Assembly: GCA_041685045.1 (NCBI GenBank) | Contig: JAWLGP010000001.1 | Span: 186,001 to 250,000, forward strand | DNA length: 64,000 nt | Direction: 5' to 3' | From: Thiohalomonas sp041685045 | GTDB lineage: Bacteria > Pseudomonadota > Gammaproteobacteria > Thiohalomonadales > Thiohalomonadaceae | Part shown: in pieces, positions 18,550-27,225 of the stretch | How the letters are laid out: the number at the start of each line of letters is the position of its first letter | How positions within the stretch are numbered: position 1 is the stretch's first letter | Translations under genes and position numbers: made by a program | Notes under the pieces: model-generated | Databases searched by the model: none | Told to the model about the DNA's origin: nothing | What the model saw: the letters and a program-made list of their open reading frames with translations, nothing else

Positions 18550-18576
18550 TTGGCACTCCCAAAAGTTGAGTGCTAG
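18550..18576. promoter_or_regulatory. CIRCE (HrcA operator) before rpoH
   Basis: TTGGCACTC-N9-GAGTGCTAG matches the CIRCE consensus TTAGCACTC-N9-GAGTGCTAA at 16 of 18 arm positions with the required 9-nt spacer. It covers a likely sigma-70 promoter: TTGGCA (18550-18555), 18 nt, TAGTAT (18574-18579). HrcA binding would block rpoH transcription, placing sigma-32 under the HrcA repressor. Confidence 0.85.
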
Positions 18577-18626
18577 TATGGGTTAATCTGCTGTGCTTGC
18601 AAGAACTCTGATAAAGGGAGGAACGC

Positions 18627-19472
<846 letters not shown>

Positions 19473-19482
19473 TAGGGATACT

Positions 19483-19551
19483 GTAGGTGGTAGGTGGAAT
19501 GTGGGGAGGAGGCTGCCCCCCCCACATTCCGTTTTCCATCTACCACCTACC
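19483..19551. repeat. GTAGGTGG-type inverted repeat after rpoH
   Basis: GTAGGTGGTAGGTGGAATGT and ACATTCCGTTTTCCATCTAC / CACCTAC form imperfect inverted arms around a GGAGGAGGCTGCC core. It is the same family as the element at 16218-16306. It may act as a terminator-like hairpin between rpoH and the convergent membrane-protein gene. Confidence 0.65.
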
Positions 19552-19602
19552 TGACGGCAACATGGAATCCCAGATTCCGTATCCCGCCTGCCACCTACCT
19601 CT

Positions 19603-20433
19603 TCAAGCGCTGATGTGGTGGTGCCGCTTTTCGGTGTAGTCGCCGACCACGCGGTTGCTGGTGCCGCGGGCGCCCATCGCGCCACCCACTACTCCCAACA
19701 CCAGGGAGATGAGCAGAGTGGCAAACAGCCACCAGGAGGCGACACTGGCCGTCGTCACCGCTTGCTCCGCGGCCTGCTCCCCTTGCCCGCCGCCGACCAA
19801 CGGCATGGCCTGATCGACGATCTGCGCAGCACGCTCCTGTGAAAAGCCCATCTGGTTGACCATCACGTCGATGGCGCCTGAGCGGTCGCCGGCCGACAGG
19901 CGGTCCTGCAGGGTCGAAAGGGTCTGCTGGTCGACCTGCGGAGACTCCTCGGTGCCGGTGATGAGCTGCTGCAGCTGACTCATGACGCCACCGCCGGCCT
20001 CTCCGGCCGCCTGCCCCGCGGTCTGCGCCGTCTGTCCGATGATGTTGAACGTGCTACCGATGAGGTTGGCGGCCGCCGTCGTCGTGAGGTAGGCGAAGAA
20101 CAAGGTGGCGACGCCCCAGGCGACCAGCCCGTGCAGCATGCCGTCCGTGCGTCGCCGCAGACCGCTCATGCGCCCGGCGACCCAGCCGCCCACAAAGGCG
20201 CCGATCAACATACTGATGAAGTTCCATACCCCGGTCCACAGGGGTACGCTGCCCACCGGCTCTGCCGCCTGCGGATCGATGGCGGTAAGACCGGCGGCGA
20301 TCCCCAATAAGGTCAGTAGCAGATAGACCGCTGTCCCGGCGACGAAGCCGCCGATCACCGCCCCCCAACGGATGGCGCTGAAAAGGGGTCGCCGCGACGT
20401 CGCACGCTCCACATCGTATACCTGGGTTGCCAT
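19603..20433 (-). CDS. Membrane protein, PhnA-like/TIGR04086-type hypothetical
   Basis: The protein has 276 residues and about four membrane helices: AVIGGFVAGTAVYLLLTLLGIAAGL, WNFISMLIGAFVGGWVAGRMSG, GLVAWGVATLFFAYLTTTAAANLIG, and a C-terminal SWWLFATLLISLVLGVVGGAMGAR. Between helices 3 and 4 lies a long Gln/Glu/Ala-rich soluble segment. The TM pattern and WNFISML-type stretch resemble a conserved family of small inner-membrane proteins of unknown role. It lies alone, convergent with rpoH. Confidence 0.65.
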   Translation of the reverse strand: MATQVYDVERATSRRPLFSAIRWGAVIGGFVAGTAVYLLLTLLGIAAGLTAIDPQAAEPVGSVPLWTGVWNFISMLIGAFVGGWVAGRMSGLRRRTDGMLHGLVAWGVATLFFAYLTTTAAANLIGSTFNIIGQTAQTAGQAAGEAGGGVMSQLQQLITGTEESPQVDQQTLSTLQDRLSAGDRSGAIDVMVNQMGFSQERAAQIVDQAMPLVGGGQGEQAAEQAVTTASVASWWLFATLLISLVLGVVGGAMGARGTSNRVVGDYTEKRHHHISA

Positions 20434-20541
20434 GACTCGCCTCCTTGCGTCGTCAGGTTGCGCCCACGGTCAATCGGACCACCGCGGACTACTGCTTCGT
20501 ATTCAAGTTCAAGGGTTCTCAATATGCAATGGACGCCATCG

Positions 20542-21045
20542 CTAGCGGATTGCGTCGAACCGTCCGTGGTCGAGGTGTTCGAGCAGGACACCATTGACAC
20601 CTTCGAAGCGATACACGGCAACGCCTTGGTGGTCGGCCATGAACTCCCCCGCGTCCGCCTCCGTTGCCAACGGCACCAGCTCATGCCCCATCGGGCCAAG
20701 CACGTCGGAACCGATCACGTACCAGGCGGTGTGTGCGTCGATGCGGGTGAGCCCGTAGTACTCGGTCACGCCCACGGCGGCGATGTCCTCATCCCGGTGG
20801 CCAGGGGCGTACTTCGGCAGGTCCAGCAGGTACTTGAAAAGATCCTTGGCACCGTCAAAGTGGTGGGCGTGCCCGTCGTGGTAGAGGACGGTCGCGATCC
20901 ACTCCGGATACTTGGCCACGAACATGCCGCAGACCGGGCAGGTATCGCCGGGGGCGGGATCCGGCACCTCGACCGGCTGCGCGACGGATGTGGTGGAGAA
21001 AAGGGCAAGGAGCAGGACAAATGGGCGCATATTTTCGAACCGCAA
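20542..21045 (-). CDS. NosL-like copper-binding protein
   Basis: This 167-residue protein has a signal peptide (PFVLLLALFSTTSVA) and the NosL hallmark CPVCGMFVAKYPEW; the rest (VLYHDGHAHHFDGAKDLFKYLL, AWYVIGSDVLGPMGHELVPL) follows the NosL fold. NosL proteins are periplasmic Cu(I) carriers; the family acts in nitrous-oxide reductase maturation but also elsewhere. A start at ATG 21030 is equally possible. It is the last gene of the cluster, separated from the other NosL-like gene by a hairpin repeat at about 21061-21151. No N2O reductase genes are in the window. Confidence 0.85.
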   Translation of the reverse strand: MRFENMRPFVLLLALFSTTSVAQPVEVPDPAPGDTCPVCGMFVAKYPEWIATVLYHDGHAHHFDGAKDLFKYLLDLPKYAPGHRDEDIAAVGVTEYYGLTRIDAHTAWYVIGSDVLGPMGHELVPLATEADAGEFMADHQGVAVYRFEGVNGVLLEHLDHGRFDAIR

Positions 21046-21060
21046 TGCTGTGCAGGTTGG

Positions 21061-21151
21061 GTAGGGTGCGGTGAGGAACGAACCGCACCGCCCACCAACG
21101 CCGCCGGAAGGGTTGGGTGAACGATGCGGTTCGCATGCTCACCGCATCCTA
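21061..21151. repeat. Hairpin repeat between the two NosL-like genes
   Basis: GTAGGGTGCGGTGAGGAACG and ACCGCATCCTAC, with GATGCGGTTCGCATGCTCACC, form an inverted element of the same family as the tandem units at 17963-18448. It splits the NosL-like gene pair. Confidence 0.65.
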
Positions 21152-21748
21152 CGGCGTCTTCTTCTCGGCGGCCTTGGCGCGCCTCTCGGCGCGGCGCTTG
21201 CGGATCGTGATGGTGTCACGCGCCATGTCCTGATAGGCGGCCGTCAGTGCCGCATCGAAGCTGCCGAGCTCACCGCCGTTGGTCTGCTGGGTCCGGCCCG
21301 CCGCCTGTTCGTCGGCGAACGCCAGCTTGCTGCGGGCAGTCATCGTGCCCTTGATGTCGCTGCCGATCAGGTAGATCGCCTTGTCCACGTCCACCAGGGG
21401 TTTGGGCTCAGCCGTGCTGCCGTAATCGGCCGCGTAGATCGCCTTCGGGCCGCGGTCCATGTTGAGGCTGAGGCTGATGGCGGCACAGTGGATGGAACAG
21501 GTCCCGTCCACCAGGTCGTCCTCGTAGTGCACCAGATGCCGGCTGAAGTGCCACTGGCGCCGATCCATGCCGCAATAGGGACAGGTAGGGTACTTCTCCA
21601 GCTCGTTCTGAAGCGGGTTGGGATCCTTGGGCGTCTTGGGCTCAAACTGCAGCGGTGTGCCATAGGTCTTGGGCGCAGCCAGCGTGGTGCCGGCGGTCCC
21701 CAGCGCGCCGGCGGCGGCCAGCGTCTTCAACAGATCACGTCGTTTCAT
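21149..21748 (-). CDS. NosL-like protein with twin-arginine signal
   Basis: The 199-residue protein starts MKRRDLLKTLAAAGALGTAG, a Tat-type signal, which suggests export in folded form. The mature part has the CPYCGMDRRQWHFSRH copper motif and a second Cys/His cluster (GTCSIHCAAISLS). The C-terminal tail is very basic (RKRRAERRAKAAEKK). The start at 21748 was chosen because a longer frame to 22393 is the shadow of the next gene. The two cysteine sites suggest metal binding at the outer face of the inner membrane. It is immediately downstream of the TauE/SafE gene. Confidence 0.82.
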   Translation of the reverse strand: MKRRDLLKTLAAAGALGTAGTTLAAPKTYGTPLQFEPKTPKDPNPLQNELEKYPTCPYCGMDRRQWHFSRHLVHYEDDLVDGTCSIHCAAISLSLNMDRGPKAIYAADYGSTAEPKPLVDVDKAIYLIGSDIKGTMTARSKLAFADEQAAGRTQQTNGGELGSFDAALTAAYQDMARDTITIRKRRAERRAKAAEKKTP

Positions 21749-21780
21749 GGGCTTTCTCCTTTTGGCCGGTCGCGGCCACG

Positions 21781-22464
21781 TCAGCCGTTGGACAGACTCT
21801 TCATCACATTGAAATAGCTCACTCCCTGGGAAACGGTGGCAATCCCCAGGCCAATCACGAACAGGGCCGCGAGTTGCAGGAGCCTTCCGCGGGTCTTGGT
21901 ACCGAGCCGACCCAGCAGCAGACTCGCGCTCAGCATGGCCGGCAGCGTGCCGATGCCGAACGCCAGCATCAGCAGCGCTCCTTCCGCCGGTCCTCCCGCG
22001 GTCGCCGCCTTCACCGCCACCGCGAGCGTCAGGGAACAGGGCATCAGGCCGTTGATGATGCCGCCGAGCAGGGCGCCACCCACCGGGCCACGGTGCCCCG
22101 CGGCGCGCAAGGTGCCGCTGATGAGCCGGGTCGGCAGGACGATACCCAAGCGCCACGGCAGCTTGCCGAGGATATCCAGCCCGAGCAGGATGACGATCAC
22201 GCCGGCGGCGATCTGCAGGATGCCCTGCAGCTTGCCGATCAGCCCGGTGGAGAGCAGTAGGCCGAGGGCACCGGCGACCCCGCCGGCGATGGTGTAAACG
22301 CCGATGCGGCCGCCGTGGTAGGCGGCAACGACCAGCGGCTTTGCCCCGACGTGGCCCAGGCGCAGGAAAAAGGCCGATACCAGCCCCCCGCACATGCCGA
22401 TGCAGTGGCCGCTACCGAGCAGCCCGGCCAGAAAGGCCATGGCGTAGGTGTACTCGGGCTGCAT
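21781..22464 (-). CDS. TauE/SafE-like membrane protein (DsbD/UreH-type)
   Basis: The 227-residue protein has six or more hydrophobic helices and the motif GSGHCIGMCGGLV in the first helix, plus GLMPCSLTLA in the fourth. Such paired cysteine motifs occur in the sulfite exporter TauE/SafE family and in cytochrome-oxidase copper-assembly proteins (UreH/CcoS-like), where they may bind metal or relay thiol electrons. The gene starts one base after the TlpA-like gene stops, so it belongs to the same operon. Substrate is not determinable. Confidence 0.78.
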   Translation of the reverse strand: MQPEYTYAMAFLAGLLGSGHCIGMCGGLVSAFFLRLGHVGAKPLVVAAYHGGRIGVYTIAGGVAGALGLLLSTGLIGKLQGILQIAAGVIVILLGLDILGKLPWRLGIVLPTRLISGTLRAAGHRGPVGGALLGGIINGLMPCSLTLAVAVKAATAGGPAEGALLMLAFGIGTLPAMLSASLLLGRLGTKTRGRLLQLAALFVIGLGIATVSQGVSYFNVMKSLSNG

Positions 22465-22974
22465 TCAATCGCCCTTCAGCAACGGCGCCACCATGCGTTC
22501 GAAGGTGGCCGCGTCCGACTCGCCAAGAATTTTGCCCCGCAAGCGCCCCTGGCGGTCGATGAAAAAGGTGGTCGGCAGCCCGATCACACCGTACTGCCGT
22601 GCGGTCGCCGATTCCGGATCGAGCAGCGTGTCGTAACTGATCCCGAGCCGGGCGACAAAGCGGTGGGCGGTCTCACGATCCTGGCCCACGTTGACGGCGA
22701 GCAGCCGGAGTCCCTCCGCCTGCCGTTGACGGTAGACCGGCTCGAGCTCCTGCATCTCACCCTTGCAAAAGGGGCACCAGTCGGCCCAGAAGCGCACCGC
22801 CACCACCTGCCCGCGCAGGTCTGCCAAACGCACGGTTTGACCGGAGAGGTCGGTCAGGGCGAACTCGGGGGCGGCATCACCGCTCACCAGCCGGGGCGCA
22901 CGGGAGTCGCAGCCGGCGAGGGTGAGGGCGAGGAGCAGCATCAAGGTCCAGCAGCGGAAACCGGGCATCGTCAA
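22465..22974 (-). CDS. TlpA-like thioredoxin-fold lipoprotein
   Basis: The protein has 169 residues and a lipoprotein signal (MLLLALTLAGC, lipobox LAGC), so it is probably anchored in the membrane facing the periplasm. The thioredoxin fold carries WADWCPFCKGEM with active site CPFC and the cis-Pro loop GLPTTFFIDRQGRL. Members reduce periplasmic cysteines, often of metal chaperones or apocytochromes. The start overlaps the stop of the preceding CPFC membrane gene by 4 nt. A role in keeping the neighbouring Cys proteins reduced is inference. Confidence 0.88.
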   Translation of the reverse strand: MTMPGFRCWTLMLLLALTLAGCDSRAPRLVSGDAAPEFALTDLSGQTVRLADLRGQVVAVRFWADWCPFCKGEMQELEPVYRQRQAEGLRLLAVNVGQDRETAHRFVARLGISYDTLLDPESATARQYGVIGLPTTFFIDRQGRLRGKILGESDAATFERMVAPLLKGD

Positions 22975-23969
22975 CTCAGCAGGATCAGGTTGGAGTGCCA
23001 GCTGATCCAGGCGACCAGCAGCGTGAACAGGAGAAACAGGGCGGTAGCGATGCCGACCACGCGCGGCACGGCGGCCGCCATCACCTGGCGCAGGCTTCCG
23101 ATATGGGCAAAAGGTCGTGTCAGACCGAGGCCGAAGGCGATCGCGCTGGCGCCGAACAGGGGCAGGTAGAGCCCGTAGCCGATATAGCCGTACTCGGCCT
23201 TGAGCAGGCAGAACGGACAGTGGTGGTGTGGATGCTCGTAGATGTACAGCGACACGAAGGCGATCACGGCGGCAATGGCGACCGGAAAGGCGGCACTGCC
23301 GAGCAGCGCGAACAGGGTGAGGCCACGGCGGCGCCGCCAGTAGTAGGCACCGACCAGCAGGGTCGCCCCCAACACGAGGTAGAAGCCGACCATGGCCGGC
23401 AGTGGCGACAGTGCCGCCAGTTCGGCGGCGACGGTGGCGCCACCGGGGCTGAACAGACTCCCGCAGCAGGAGGTGATCACATCCGAACGCAGACCGAGAA
23501 ACCAGGCCAGCTGGGCCAGGACGGCCAAGAGGGCCACCGGGGCAATCACGAGCAGCAGCGCGTGGCGGGCGCGGATGAGCGGGTAGTCACGCGCCTGGCG
23601 GTCGAGGTGGTGCATCACCAGCCAGGCGGCGGCGAAGAAAAACAGTGCCATGCGCAGCAGCAGGGCTGGAAAGCCCCAGGCGTTGACGTTGAAGCTGCCG
23701 ACGGCGCACATCGCGCCGACGAACTGCACCGACAGGGCATCGGCGGTGAACACCAACAGCAAAAGGGCCAGGCCCTGCACCCCGGACAGCAGGGCAACGC
23801 CGGTGGTCACCAGCGCGGTGCGCCGCTCCAGCCGGATTTGGCGGGCATGGCCGCTGTTCCGATCCCAGTGCCGCAGCAGCTGAATGGCGAACAGTGCCGC
23901 CGGCAACAGCAGGGCCAGGGTGATGGCATCCACCAGCAGCAGGGCCATGATCGCCGGCTGAAACAGCAT
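22971..23969 (-). CDS. Polytopic membrane protein with CPFC motif
   Basis: The 332-residue protein has about eight membrane helices. The second half carries YEHPHHHCPFCLLKAEYGYIG, a His-rich stretch followed by a CPFC pair, and an earlier ITSCCGSLF adds two cysteines. I do not recognise the family. The Cys/His content and position between an ABC transporter and a TlpA-like gene suggest a redox or metal step at the outer face of the membrane. It overlaps the TlpA-like gene by 4 nt. Confidence 0.7.
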   Translation of the reverse strand: MLFQPAIMALLLVDAITLALLLPAALFAIQLLRHWDRNSGHARQIRLERRTALVTTGVALLSGVQGLALLLLVFTADALSVQFVGAMCAVGSFNVNAWGFPALLLRMALFFFAAAWLVMHHLDRQARDYPLIRARHALLLVIAPVALLAVLAQLAWFLGLRSDVITSCCGSLFSPGGATVAAELAALSPLPAMVGFYLVLGATLLVGAYYWRRRRGLTLFALLGSAAFPVAIAAVIAFVSLYIYEHPHHHCPFCLLKAEYGYIGYGLYLPLFGASAIAFGLGLTRPFAHIGSLRQVMAAAVPRVVGIATALFLLFTLLVAWISWHSNLILLS

Positions 23970-23984
23970 GCTAGGGGCGGGCCG

Positions 23985-24665
23985 TCATGACACCAACCGG
24001 CCATCGCGCACGGCCACGATGCGGTCCACCACCGGCGCCTCGTAGACCAGTGGGTCGTGCGACGTCAGCAGCACGGTTCGCCCCTGGTCGCGCAGCTCGG
24101 CGACGATGTCGAGAAAGGCCGTGGATAGCTGCGAGTCGAGGTTGGCGGTGGGCTCGTCGGCGATCACCACCGGCGGGTCGTTGATCAGGGCGCGGGCGAT
24201 GGCGGTCCGCTGCGCCTCGCCGCCGGAGAGCCACTCCACTTGCGCGTCGCGGCGGGGGCCGAGTCCGAAATGAGCCAGGAGCCGTTCGGCTCGCCGCCGT
24301 AGCGCCGGGTAGTGCGGCGCGAGTGGGTAGGCCGGCAGCATCACGTTTTCCAGCACGCTCAGGCCGCGGATCAGGTTGAACTGTTGAAAAACGAAGCCGA
24401 AGGTGCGGCGGCGCAGATCGGTGACGAACCGCTCCGGCAGCCCCGAGACTTCCTCGCCATCCAGCCGGATGCGCCCCTCGGTGGGCCGGGCCAAACAGCC
24501 GATCAGGGTCAGCAACGTGGTCTTGCCGGAACCGCTCGGACCGGTGAATACCGTCACCTGCCCCGGCGCGACAGCCAGATCGATGCCATCCACCGCCCAC
24601 AGCTCGCCCGGTCGCCCCTCGTGGAACGCCTTGCGCACGCCGATCAACTCGACCACTACACTCAT
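23985..24665 (-). CDS. ABC transporter ATP-binding protein (LolD/MacB type)
   Basis: The ATPase starts at ATG 24665 (MSVVVELIGVRKAFHEGRPG), 226 residues; the longer frame upstream is a shadow of the permease. Motifs: Walker A GPSGSGKTT, Q-loop FVFQQFNLIRGLSV, signature WLSGGEAQRTAIARAL, Walker B VVIADEPTANLD. ATG overlaps the permease stop by 4 nt. This is the energising subunit of the FtsX-type transporter in the NosL cluster. Confidence 0.92.
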   Translation of the reverse strand: MSVVVELIGVRKAFHEGRPGELWAVDGIDLAVAPGQVTVFTGPSGSGKTTLLTLIGCLARPTEGRIRLDGEEVSGLPERFVTDLRRRTFGFVFQQFNLIRGLSVLENVMLPAYPLAPHYPALRRRAERLLAHFGLGPRRDAQVEWLSGGEAQRTAIARALINDPPVVIADEPTANLDSQLSTAFLDIVAELRDQGRTVLLTSHDPLVYEAPVVDRIVAVRDGRLVS

Positions 24666-25795
24666 CGCATCACCTGGTCGGGGTCGGTGATGGCGGCGCG
24701 CCAGGCCGGCACCAGGGTGGCCGACGTATAGGGGACCACGGTGAGGAAAAACAGGGTGGCCAGTTGCAGACCGTCGATGGCCGGGATGAGGGCAAAGCCA
24801 GGATAAAGAACCGCCCAGCCCTGCATGGCGGGGGCCAGCAGGGCCGCGCCAAGCAGAAAGACGTGGGCGTAGGCGAGGGCGAATCCGAGCAGGAAGGCCA
24901 GCAGCGAAAGCAGGGCGCCTTCCCACAGCTTCATGCCCAGCACATCGCCGGTGTCCCAGCCGATCGCCTTCAAAATGCCGATTTCGCGGCGCTCGTCGGC
25001 GGAGAGCCCGGCGGCCTTGTCCCAGGCCAGAATGGCAAACGCCAGCATGCTGCCGGAGAGCAGGACCAAGACCATCCCCTCACGCCAGTCGAACAGGGCC
25101 GCATAGGTCCGGCGCATCTCCTCGCGCAGGATCGGGCGACTGCCGGGCAGCGCCCGCAGCACCTTCTCGGCCACCGTGCGCGCCTCGCGCGGGTTGGCCA
25201 CTGTCAGCGCAATGTCGGTAAAGCGCCCCGGCGCAATGCCGAAGAAGGCGCGGTAGTCGCTCTCGCCGAGCAGGACCAGGTCGGCGCTGACGATGGCCGA
25301 GTCGGGCGAAAGGACCGCGGCGACCTGGAACGGAAAAAGTCGGTCGTCGACACCGCGAAACGCCAGCACATCGCCCACCTCCGCACCGCGGGTCCGGGCC
25401 AGGGCGGCGCCAACGTGGATGGTGCCGGGAGCGACGGTCCCCTCGGGCGGCACCATGAAGGTGTAGTTGGCCGAGGCGATCGGGTCGTAGTGGTAGCCCC
25501 ACAGACGCCCTTCGACCCGGCGCACGCCACGGATCCCGCGCAGCCGCTCGAGGTCATTCACATCCACCAGTTCGTGACGTCCGGCCAGCAGCCGCTGCAC
25601 CACCACCTCCGGTGCCTCCGCCAGCAGCAGGGCCGCCTCCCGGCGGAGGGCGTGGCCATACAGCAGCACCGAGGCCAGCACAAACACCACGAGGGCATAG
25701 ACCAGCAGCAGCCCCAGATTGCGGGCCTTGCGCCGGGCCATGGCCGCCACGGTGTAGTCAATCAGATAGCGCTGTCGGGCGATCCAGTGGCGCAT
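24662..25795 (-). CDS. ABC transporter permease, FtsX type
   Basis: The 377-residue protein has an N-terminal helix (LGLLLVYALVVFVLASVLLYG), a large periplasmic domain, and three C-terminal helices (GMVLVLLSGSMLAFAILAWDK; ALLSLLAFLLGFALAYAHVFLLG; LQLATLFFLTVVPYTSATLVP). FtsX-type permeases with NosL and thioredoxin neighbours also occur in the P19/Cj1658-type iron systems of Campylobacter, which is the closest layout I know. It pairs with the ATPase; the substrate may be a metal complex or its chaperone. Confidence 0.88.
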   Translation of the reverse strand: MRHWIARQRYLIDYTVAAMARRKARNLGLLLVYALVVFVLASVLLYGHALRREAALLLAEAPEVVVQRLLAGRHELVDVNDLERLRGIRGVRRVEGRLWGYHYDPIASANYTFMVPPEGTVAPGTIHVGAALARTRGAEVGDVLAFRGVDDRLFPFQVAAVLSPDSAIVSADLVLLGESDYRAFFGIAPGRFTDIALTVANPREARTVAEKVLRALPGSRPILREEMRRTYAALFDWREGMVLVLLSGSMLAFAILAWDKAAGLSADERREIGILKAIGWDTGDVLGMKLWEGALLSLLAFLLGFALAYAHVFLLGAALLAPAMQGWAVLYPGFALIPAIDGLQLATLFFLTVVPYTSATLVPAWRAAITDPDQVMR

Positions 25796-26084
25796 GGGAA
25801 GTCAGGTGTGCGGGCGGACCAAACAGCGACCCGCTGGGAAAGTGTTCCAGGGCCACGGGGTGGTCCTGAAACGGCGTGTGTCGATCCGCCTGGGACGGGT
25901 GGCGGGTGTAGCGCGCCTCGGTGAACAGCACCAGATCGGTCAGTCGAAGGTCGCGCACCAACGCCCGCGTCGGCGCGAGCAGCGCCCCGCCCTGCCACTG
26001 GTGCCAGCCGGCATGCAGCAGACTGCCGCCAAAGGCAGTCACAACCAAGACCAGAAAGCTCAGGACAACGCTGCTAGGGCGCAT
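25758..26084 (-). CDS. Small exported or membrane-anchored protein of the NosL cluster
   Basis: This 108-residue protein begins with a hydrophobic segment (VVLSFLVLVVTAFGGSLLHA) that is a signal or anchor, then has a conserved-looking LTDLVLFTEARYTRHPSQADRHTPFQDHP. The 38-nt overlap with the permease start places it first in the operon. Family not recognised. Confidence 0.65.
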   Translation of the reverse strand: MRPSSVVLSFLVLVVTAFGGSLLHAGWHQWQGGALLAPTRALVRDLRLTDLVLFTEARYTRHPSQADRHTPFQDHPVALEHFPSGSLFGPPAHLTSHAPLDRPTALSD

Positions 26085-26330
26085 GCCAAAGGGCCGTCAT
26101 CGGAAATTCGAAAAATCCATAACAGCGGAGGCAAGCAGAAGGCGTGCCGAATCGCTTTTGAGTCGGGCGCTAACGGGGGCAAAACGGGCCGCTAACAACT
26201 TCCCGCGCTGACCAAGGGAAGCCCTTGTTTATCTCTGCGCCTCCGCGTCTCCGCGGCAGGTTTTTAACAGCAAGTTACGCGAAAACCGCACCGCCGGAGT
26301 ATTCGACACGGCACGGCCGCGCCCGGTTCC
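26085..26330. other. Spacer with a CCGCAGAG-type repeat (inverse orientation)
   Basis: This 246-bp gap lies upstream of the NosL-ABC operon and downstream of the DUF1080 gene. It contains CTCTGCGCCTCCGCGTCTCCGCGG (about 26234-26257), an inverse copy of the CCGCAGAG-type dispersed repeat. I see no gene; it should hold the operon promoter. Confidence 0.4.
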
Positions 26331-26936
26331 TCAGCCGATCTCCGGCAGCGGTACCGCCCAGATGCGGCGAAAGGCGACCCGATCGCTGTGGTCCTGCAGC
26401 AGAATGGGCCCCGGTGCGTCGATCCTGTCGTCCAGCGCCCCCGCTGTCGGCCGCTCCAGGGTCAGGTTGTTGTGGATCACCTGGCCGTTAAACAGCACCG
26501 TCACCCGCGCGCACTCGCCGTCCCGCGGGGCGCGAAACACCGCCTCGAAGGTCTGCCACACCATGGCCGGCCGCGCGGCGTTGACCAGCGGCGCGGCAAG
26601 CCCGTAGACCGCGCCGCAATCCTGCGGGCCGGGGGCAGCGACCCCGTAGGAATCCAGGATCTGGAGCTCGTAGCGGCCCTGCAGATAGACGCCGCTGTTA
26701 CCCCGCTCCTGCCCCACGGCCTTCGGCTTGTGGGGGCAGCGAAATTCGAGGTGCAGGTAAAAATCGCGGAAAGTCTGCCGCGTGTGGATGTTGCCACTGC
26801 CCGGCACCACTTCCAGAAACCCGCCCTCGACCTTCCAGGGTGCCGGCTGCCCGTCCCCACCGACCCAGCTGTCGAGGTGCTTCCCCGTGAACAAGATTAC
26901 CGCTCCGGCCGGCGGCGTGGCGCGTGGCGCTTCCAT
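26331..26936 (-). CDS. DUF1080 (3-keto-disaccharide hydrolase-type) protein
   Basis: From ATG 26936 this gives 201 residues (MEAPRATPPAGAVILFTGKH). It has the DUF1080/PF06439 beta-sandwich pattern: LFTGKHLDSWVGG, GGFLEVVPGSGNIHTRQTFRDFYLHLEFRCP, GNSGVYLQGRYELQILDSYG and HNNLTLERPT. The fold is concanavalin-like; members act on or bind glycans. No signal peptide is visible with this start, unlike many members. It lies between intergenic repeats and is not clearly in an operon. Confidence 0.85.
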   Translation of the reverse strand: MEAPRATPPAGAVILFTGKHLDSWVGGDGQPAPWKVEGGFLEVVPGSGNIHTRQTFRDFYLHLEFRCPHKPKAVGQERGNSGVYLQGRYELQILDSYGVAAPGPQDCGAVYGLAAPLVNAARPAMVWQTFEAVFRAPRDGECARVTVLFNGQVIHNNLTLERPTAGALDDRIDAPGPILLQDHSDRVAFRRIWAVPLPEIG

Positions 26937-27055
26937 AAAGACCTCCGTGGCTGCTGCCAATGAACATAGCCCGCGGGGAGCCGCAGAGGACACAGAGAAG
27001 TACCTTCGTCCAGTTCGAAAACCACATGCCTGGACTGTTCGACTCGGGGTTCGTT

Positions 27056-27120
27056 GTTTAAGCCCACAGCAAACAGGCCTTTTCCTGTCAATCCTGAAAA
27101 ATCCTGTTAATCCGTTGAAT
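27056..27120. repeat. AATCCTG-type repeat upstream of the glycosyltransferase
   Basis: The stretch CAGCAAACAGGCCTTTTCCT, continuing as GTCAATCCTGAAAAATCCTG and TTAATCC, recurs in nearly the same order at 30596-30660. The two are in the same orientation and flank the glycosyltransferase-debranching enzyme pair. Related strings occur at 31357-31405, 31633-31670 and 57500-57605. Confidence 0.85.
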
Positions 27121-27225
27121 GAATACCTGTGTGGCTCTCCCCATGTACGTAAAGGTACCAATACACACCCGCAAAACGACGGGCTATTCTTGCTGCGCAC
27201 AGCTGCTTCAGGGAGGAAGACGCAC

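Noticed and set aside
22995..23990. 331-codon plus-strand frame rich in Gln/Glu
   Set aside because: Opposite the CPFC membrane protein; no domains.
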